Source: Cellulosimicrobium sp. ES-005
Lineage (GTDB): Bacteria > Actinomycetota > Actinomycetes > Actinomycetales > Cellulomonadaceae
DNA length: 64,000 nucleotides
Reading direction: 5' to 3'
Assembly: GCF_040448685.1 (NCBI RefSeq)
Contig: NZ_CP159290.1
Span: forward strand, 3,038,001 to 3,102,000
Position 1 is the stretch's first letter. Each line of letters starts with the position of its first letter. Below are positions 60,447 through 64,000 of this stretch, piece after piece. The notes below the pieces were generated by a model. It was given only the letters and a program-made list of their open reading frames with translations, did not search any database and was not told the origin of the DNA. Both the position numbers and the translations under genes were made by a program.

Positions 60447-61636
60447 GCCCCGTGACCGGACGCCCGGTGCCCACCCCGCCCGAGGACGACTTCCTCGCCC
60501 GGCTGCGCCGCACGGCCGACGACGCCGTCCCGCCCTCCGAGCTCGACCTCGACCTGGTTCTCCGGTCGAGCCGTCGCGGCGTGCAGCGGCGCCGGTCGCT
60601 CGCCGGCGTCGCGGGCGTCGTCGCGCTGGGGCTCGTCGGGACGGGCGTCGTGACGGCGGGCGGCCCGGACGGGTTCCGTGACCTCGCGCGCGAGGTCGTC
60701 TCCGGGTCGCCGGGGTACGAGGTCGTCACGGCGGAGCCCACGCTCGTCGACGTCGCGCCGGGCGTCGTCGCGGTGAAGGAGCCCGCGACGTACCGGCGCG
60801 ACGACGGCACGTACCTCCTCGACCTCGGCCTCGGTGCGTGGCGCGACGGCGAGCGGTTCCTCGTCGAGTACCGTCCCGAGCCCGCGGGGAGCGAGCAGCC
60901 TCCGGGGCTGCGCGTCCTCGCCGGGGACGACGGCGACCTCGCGGTCCTGCGGCGCGGAGGCACGGCGGGAGCGGTCGTGCACGACGGCTTCCAGAACCTG
61001 GTCCTGCTCCAGCGCGAGGGCGGCGCCGAGGGTCTGGTGCTGAGCGTCGCGACCTCCGCCACGCCGCCCGGGTCGGACCCCTCGTGGGAGCGCGAGCGCA
61101 TGGAGACCTGGATGCTCCTGGCCGGTGAGGGACCGGCCGCGACCGGCCCGACGTACCGTCTCCCCGACGCCTGGGCGGAAGGTCTCTTCCTCAACGTCGC
61201 GGCGCTCGGCCCGGAGGCAGGTCCGGCGACGGACGTCCGGGGGATCCTCACCGCGACGCGGTCCGAGAACAACCGGAGCCTCGGGGCGATGACGTGCGGC
61301 TCGCCGCTGACCGGTCCCGACCGGGACCCGAGCTGCCGAGCCTCGTACGACCCGACGACCCGGGAGGTCGTGCCGATCGAGACGTCGCCCGCGATCCCCC
61401 GGCTGCTCGTCGACCGTCTGCTCCCCGCCGCCCCCGCGCCCGGCGACACGTCCGACGCGGAGCTCAGGACGTGCCTCGACGTCCGCGGAGTCGAGACCGG
61501 CATGCTGCCGGACCGCTGGTACCTCGACCCCGGGGGCCTGGACGGGGACGCCTGGCGGCAGTGCCTGCTGGACGTGGCGCTCATCTCGTCGGCGCGCACG
61601 GCCCAGGCCCTCGGCTCCGCCACGCCCGAGTCGTGA
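60443..61636 (+). CDS. Membrane protein, probable anti-sigma partner of the ECF sigma factor
   Basis: The 397-residue protein has an acidic cytoplasmic segment (DDFLARLRRTADDAVPPSELDLDLVL, residues about 15-42), a basic stretch (RSSRRGVQRRR), one membrane helix (about 52-75) and a large extracytoplasmic domain with few Cys. This topology, and the four-base overlap with the sigma gene, fit an anti-sigma factor, but no ZAS or RskA motif is evident, so the role is inferred from context. GGAAGG precedes the ATG. Confidence 0.7.
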   Translation: MSPVTGRPVPTPPEDDFLARLRRTADDAVPPSELDLDLVLRSSRRGVQRRRSLAGVAGVVALGLVGTGVVTAGGPDGFRDLAREVVSGSPGYEVVTAEPTLVDVAPGVVAVKEPATYRRDDGTYLLDLGLGAWRDGERFLVEYRPEPAGSEQPPGLRVLAGDDGDLAVLRRGGTAGAVVHDGFQNLVLLQREGGAEGLVLSVATSATPPGSDPSWERERMETWMLLAGEGPAATGPTYRLPDAWAEGLFLNVAALGPEAGPATDVRGILTATRSENNRSLGAMTCGSPLTGPDRDPSCRASYDPTTREVVPIETSPAIPRLLVDRLLPAAPAPGDTSDAELRTCLDVRGVETGMLPDRWYLDPGGLDGDAWRQCLLDVALISSARTAQALGSATPES

Positions 61637-61684
61637 CGCCGGCGCGCACGGGCACGCCGAGGCGTCGTGACGGACGGGGTCCGT

Positions 61685-62524
61685 TCAGGTGCCGCCGCGG
61701 GACCTGAGGTCGCCGAGCGCGTGCTCGGCACCGTGCGCGTCGAGGTAGGTGCCGCCCCGGACCTCCGGGACGTGCGTGCCGTCGCGGCCGGGAGCGAAGC
61801 GGTGGACGAGCGGGTGGCCGGTGGGGACGTCGAGGTCCTGGACCTCCTCGGGCGTGAGGTCGTCCACGAGCACGGACAGCGCGCGCAGCGAGTTGCCGTG
61901 CCCGACGACGAGGACCGCCTCGCCCCGGGCGAGCGCCGCGCGCGTCTCCGCCCAGAAGGGACGCAGCCGTTCGACGACGTCCGCGAGCGACTCGGCGTCG
62001 GGGCGCAGGGCGGCGCGCGCGGCGTCGGGCAGGCGCAGCAGGGTGCCGTCGACGAGCGGACGCGCGGGGTCGTCCGCCGCGAGCGGCGGTGGTCGGTGCA
62101 GGTAGGAGCGGCGGTAGCGCCAGTAGGCGGCCTCGCCGTAGTCGCGCCGGACGACGTCGCGCGGCTTGTCCGTGAACGCGCCGTAGTGGCGCTCGACGAG
62201 GCGCCACTCGACCGCGAGCGGCGGCGGGCCGGGCAGCGCGTCGGCGACGATCGCGGCCGTCGTCGCGGCGCGCACGAGCGGGGACGTGACGACGCGGCGC
62301 GGCGCCAGGGCGGGCTCGCGCGCGACGGCGTCGGCGAGCAGCCGGGCCGCGCGCCCGGCCTCGGCGACCCCGACGTCCGAGAGCGGCACGTCGAGGAGGC
62401 CGGTGAAGCGGTCGCCCGCGTTGAACGTGCTCTGCCCGTGGCGCACGAGGACGAGGGTGCCGACCGACCCACCGTCCGGCGGTCCGGGTGACGCCCCCGG
62501 CGACGGGTCGGACGACGAGCCCAT
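61685..62524 (-). CDS. gpmA: 2,3-bisphosphoglycerate-dependent phosphoglycerate mutase family protein
   Basis: The 279-residue protein has the histidine-phosphatase motif VLVRHGQSTFN (phospho-His), the GpmA-type VERHYGAFTDKPRDVV segment, and the second His in VVGHGNSLRAL. The long insert and ERHYG motif separate it from general histidine phosphatases. It would interconvert 2- and 3-phosphoglycerate in glycolysis, though an extended 20-residue N-terminus and the HYGAFTDKP variation leave room for another substrate. The ATG is four bases after the LuxR gene stop, so they are probably co-transcribed. Confidence 0.83.
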   Translation of the reverse strand: MGSSSDPSPGASPGPPDGGSVGTLVLVRHGQSTFNAGDRFTGLLDVPLSDVGVAEAGRAARLLADAVAREPALAPRRVVTSPLVRAATTAAIVADALPGPPPLAVEWRLVERHYGAFTDKPRDVVRRDYGEAAYWRYRRSYLHRPPPLAADDPARPLVDGTLLRLPDAARAALRPDAESLADVVERLRPFWAETRAALARGEAVLVVGHGNSLRALSVLVDDLTPEEVQDLDVPTGHPLVHRFAPGRDGTHVPEVRGGTYLDAHGAEHALGDLRSRGGT

Positions 62525-62528
62525 CGCG

Positions 62529-64000
62529 TCAGACCTCGAGCAGCCCGCGCTGGTGCGCGAGCGAGACGGCCTCGGCGCGACCGGACGCGCCGAGCTTGGC
62601 CAGGACGTTGGACACGTGGACGCTCACCGTCTTCGCCGAGATGAACAGGCGCTCGCCGATCTGCCGGTTGGTCAGGCCCTGCGCGACGAGCAGGAGGACC
62701 TCCTCCTCGCGCTCGGTGAGGACCGCCGTGGTGGACCGCCGGACGCCGGGCAGGTCGAGCCGGCCGCGGCGCCCGAGCGCGCGCACCGCCTCGGCGAGGG
62801 GGGCCGCGCCCATCGACTCGGCCTCCTCGAGAGCCTGCGCCGCCTCGATCTCGGCCGCGTTGCGGTCGCCCGCGCCGAGCAGCGCCTGGGCCCACCGGAA
62901 GCGCGAGCGTGCGACCTCGTACCGGTAGCCGTAGTCGAAGAGGCGCGTCGTCTCCTCCCACAGCGCCGGGTCGTCCTCGCCCGTGAGGCGCGAGTGCTCC
63001 GCCGCGGCGCGCGCGAGCCAGGCTCGTCCCTCGGGCCCGAGGCGACCGCCGCGCGGTCGGCCGCGCTCCGCCGTCGTGCGCGCCGCCTCCAGCAGCTCGT
63101 CGCCCCGCGCGACGAGCGCCGCGACCTGCCCGGTGCCCGACGCACCCTGGAGGCGCGCCGCGTCCGCGGCGTCGGCGAGCGCGGCGAGCGCGAGCGCCGA
63201 GATCCAGATGCGGCCCAGGAAGTAGTCGCTCCACGTGCGGCCCAGGTGGTCCACGAGCTCGACGGCGAGCGCGACCGCCTCCTCGTCCCGCCCCGCCCAC
63301 GTCAGCGCGTCGATCGAGCAGCCGCCGGAGATGAGCGCGATCTGCCCGTCCCGGAACCAGTCCCGCCGCAGGGCCGTGCCGCGGGCGAGCGCGTCGTCGT
63401 CGCCGCGCGCCACCGCCGCGTAGAGCTGGACGCACGAGAGCTGCGGGGCGGACCCCTCGGGCATCGTCTCGCCCGTGGTCTCGGTGGGCGTGAGGTCGCC
63501 GAGCACGTAGCGCACGAGGTCGCGGAACAGGCGCAGCTCGACGCCGTACGCGCTCCAGCCGAGCCCGGTCGCGCGCGCCCGGTCGAGGCCGTCGGCCGTC
63601 ACCTGCAGCGCCTCGTCGATGCGGCCCGCGTAGTAGCGGTTCGCCGCGATGTTGTACCAGCAGCGCAGCTCGGTGAGGATGTCGCCCGCCTCGACGGCGC
63701 GCTCCCGGGCCTGGGCGAGCAGCACCGCGGCGCGGTCGTCGTCCGCGACCTCGAGGATCGCCATCGTGGTGAGCACGTCCGCCTCGACGTCGGGCGCGTC
63801 GAGCCGGTGCGCGACGTCGAGGGCCTGCGCCGCGACCTCCGCGGCGAGCTCGTCGAGGTCGGCGTTCATCGCGGCGCGCGCCCGCATCGCGAGCGTCCAC
63901 GCGCGGTCGAGCGACGGCGGCTCCTCCGGGAGCACGGCGAGCGCGGCCTCGGTGTGGGCGAGGGTCTCCTCGACCTCCTCCGTGCCGAGCAGGTACCGCG
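62529..64000 (-). CDS. LuxR-type transcriptional regulator, N-terminus beyond the window
   Basis: The visible 490 or so residues are a long helical, TPR-like region (many A-x-x-A-L and E-A-x-x-x-A pairs) and a C-terminal LuxR helix-turn-helix (LTEREEEVLLLVAQGLTN, SAKTVSVHVSNVLAKLGA). The layout matches the large LuxR/MalT-like regulators that carry an N-terminal ATPase; that part would lie left of what is visible on this strand, past base 64000. The frame stays open to the edge. It precedes gpmA in one transcription unit. Its ligand and targets are unknown. Confidence 0.88.
   Translation of the reverse strand, partial: RYLLGTEEVEETLAHTEAALAVLPEEPPSLDRAWTLAMRARAAMNADLDELAAEVAAQALDVAHRLDAPDVEADVLTTMAILEVADDDRAAVLLAQARERAVEAGDILTELRCWYNIAANRYYAGRIDEALQVTADGLDRARATGLGWSAYGVELRLFRDLVRYVLGDLTPTETTGETMPEGSAPQLSCVQLYAAVARGDDDALARGTALRRDWFRDGQIALISGGCSIDALTWAGRDEEAVALAVELVDHLGRTWSDYFLGRIWISALALAALADAADAARLQGASGTGQVAALVARGDELLEAARTTAERGRPRGGRLGPEGRAWLARAAAEHSRLTGEDDPALWEETTRLFDYGYRYEVARSRFRWAQALLGAGDRNAAEIEAAQALEEAESMGAAPLAEAVRALGRRGRLDLPGVRRSTTAVLTEREEEVLLLVAQGLTNRQIGERLFISAKTVSVHVSNVLAKLGASGRAEAVSLAHQRGLLEV

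Noticed and set aside
61670-61684. A hairpin ACGGAC-GGG-GTCCGT between the anti-sigma candidate and gpmA.
   Set aside because: The stem is only 6 bp with a 3-base loop, too weak to call a terminator with confidence.
1-64000. tRNA or rRNA genes, insertion sequences, integrases or attachment sites.
   Set aside because: None was found on reading either strand. Small RNAs cannot be excluded without an RNA covariance search.

Overview
The window is a gene-dense, very GC-rich chromosomal segment from an actinobacterium. Start and stop usage, frequent leaderless-type starts, an IdeR/DtxR-type iron box, ANTAR, SHOCT, DUF4240, DUF6325 and DUF7144 proteins and an LPxTG-type surface protein all fit. 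A Micrococcales relative of Cellulomonas or Cellulosimicrobium is my best guess, but this is inferred from gene content only. I found no rRNA, tRNA, CRISPR array, insertion sequence, phage or integrase gene, so the segment looks like ordinary chromosome with a few accessory cassettes.

Layout. 1-8.1 kb: an acetyltransferase, a HEAT-repeat protein, a DadA-like amino-acid dehydrogenase divergent from an Lrp/AsnC regulator, then an acyl-CoA ligase divergent from a TetR regulator that is followed by an AidB-like acyl-CoA dehydrogenase. 8.1-17.8 kb: a NarL-type two-component pair, a DedA protein, a tyrosine-phosphatase-like protein, a DUF4240 protein, a berberine-bridge-type oxidase, an esterase, an iron-siderophore binding lipoprotein under an iron box, a stand-alone 5'-3' exonuclease, a tiny lipoprotein and a CPBP protease. 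17.9-22.4 kb: an arsenic-resistance locus (arsR, a flavoprotein, arsC, an ArsR-ArsC fusion and acr3) with clear operator sites. 22.5-29.9 kb: a DUF1254/DUF1214 protein, GNAT and VOC proteins, a second NarL-type two-component pair, a membrane protein and a DUF389 protein.

30.0-52.8 kb is rich in sulfate-ester and anion-transport genes: two tandemly duplicated alkyl sulfatases, a 2650-residue sortase-anchored surface protein, a PAS-ANTAR regulator, a SulP permease, a DUF1269 protein, a GAP-family membrane protein, and an arylsulfatase-HAD phosphatase-SulP operon. A PadR-HAAS pair follows. 52.8-64 kb: an AI-2E-family exporter, a DUF7144-DUF6325-SHOCT-DUF1269 cassette, a SigG-like sigma factor with a SnoaL-type C-terminus, a GAF-GAF-phosphatase-kinase fusion, an ECF sigma factor overlapping a probable anti-sigma partner, a phosphoglycerate-mutase-family protein and the 3' part of a LuxR-type regulator that runs off the window.

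How the genes work together. The ars genes form two arms that converge on a shared hairpin and are each preceded by ATTGACA-type sites, so one inducer probably controls uptake-independent detoxification (reduction by ArsC, efflux by Acr3). The sulfatases could release sulfate from alkyl and aryl esters, with SulP permeases moving the anion. At least fourteen genes have a -10-like hexamer 6-7 bases before the start codon, which points to widespread leaderless transcription in this genome.
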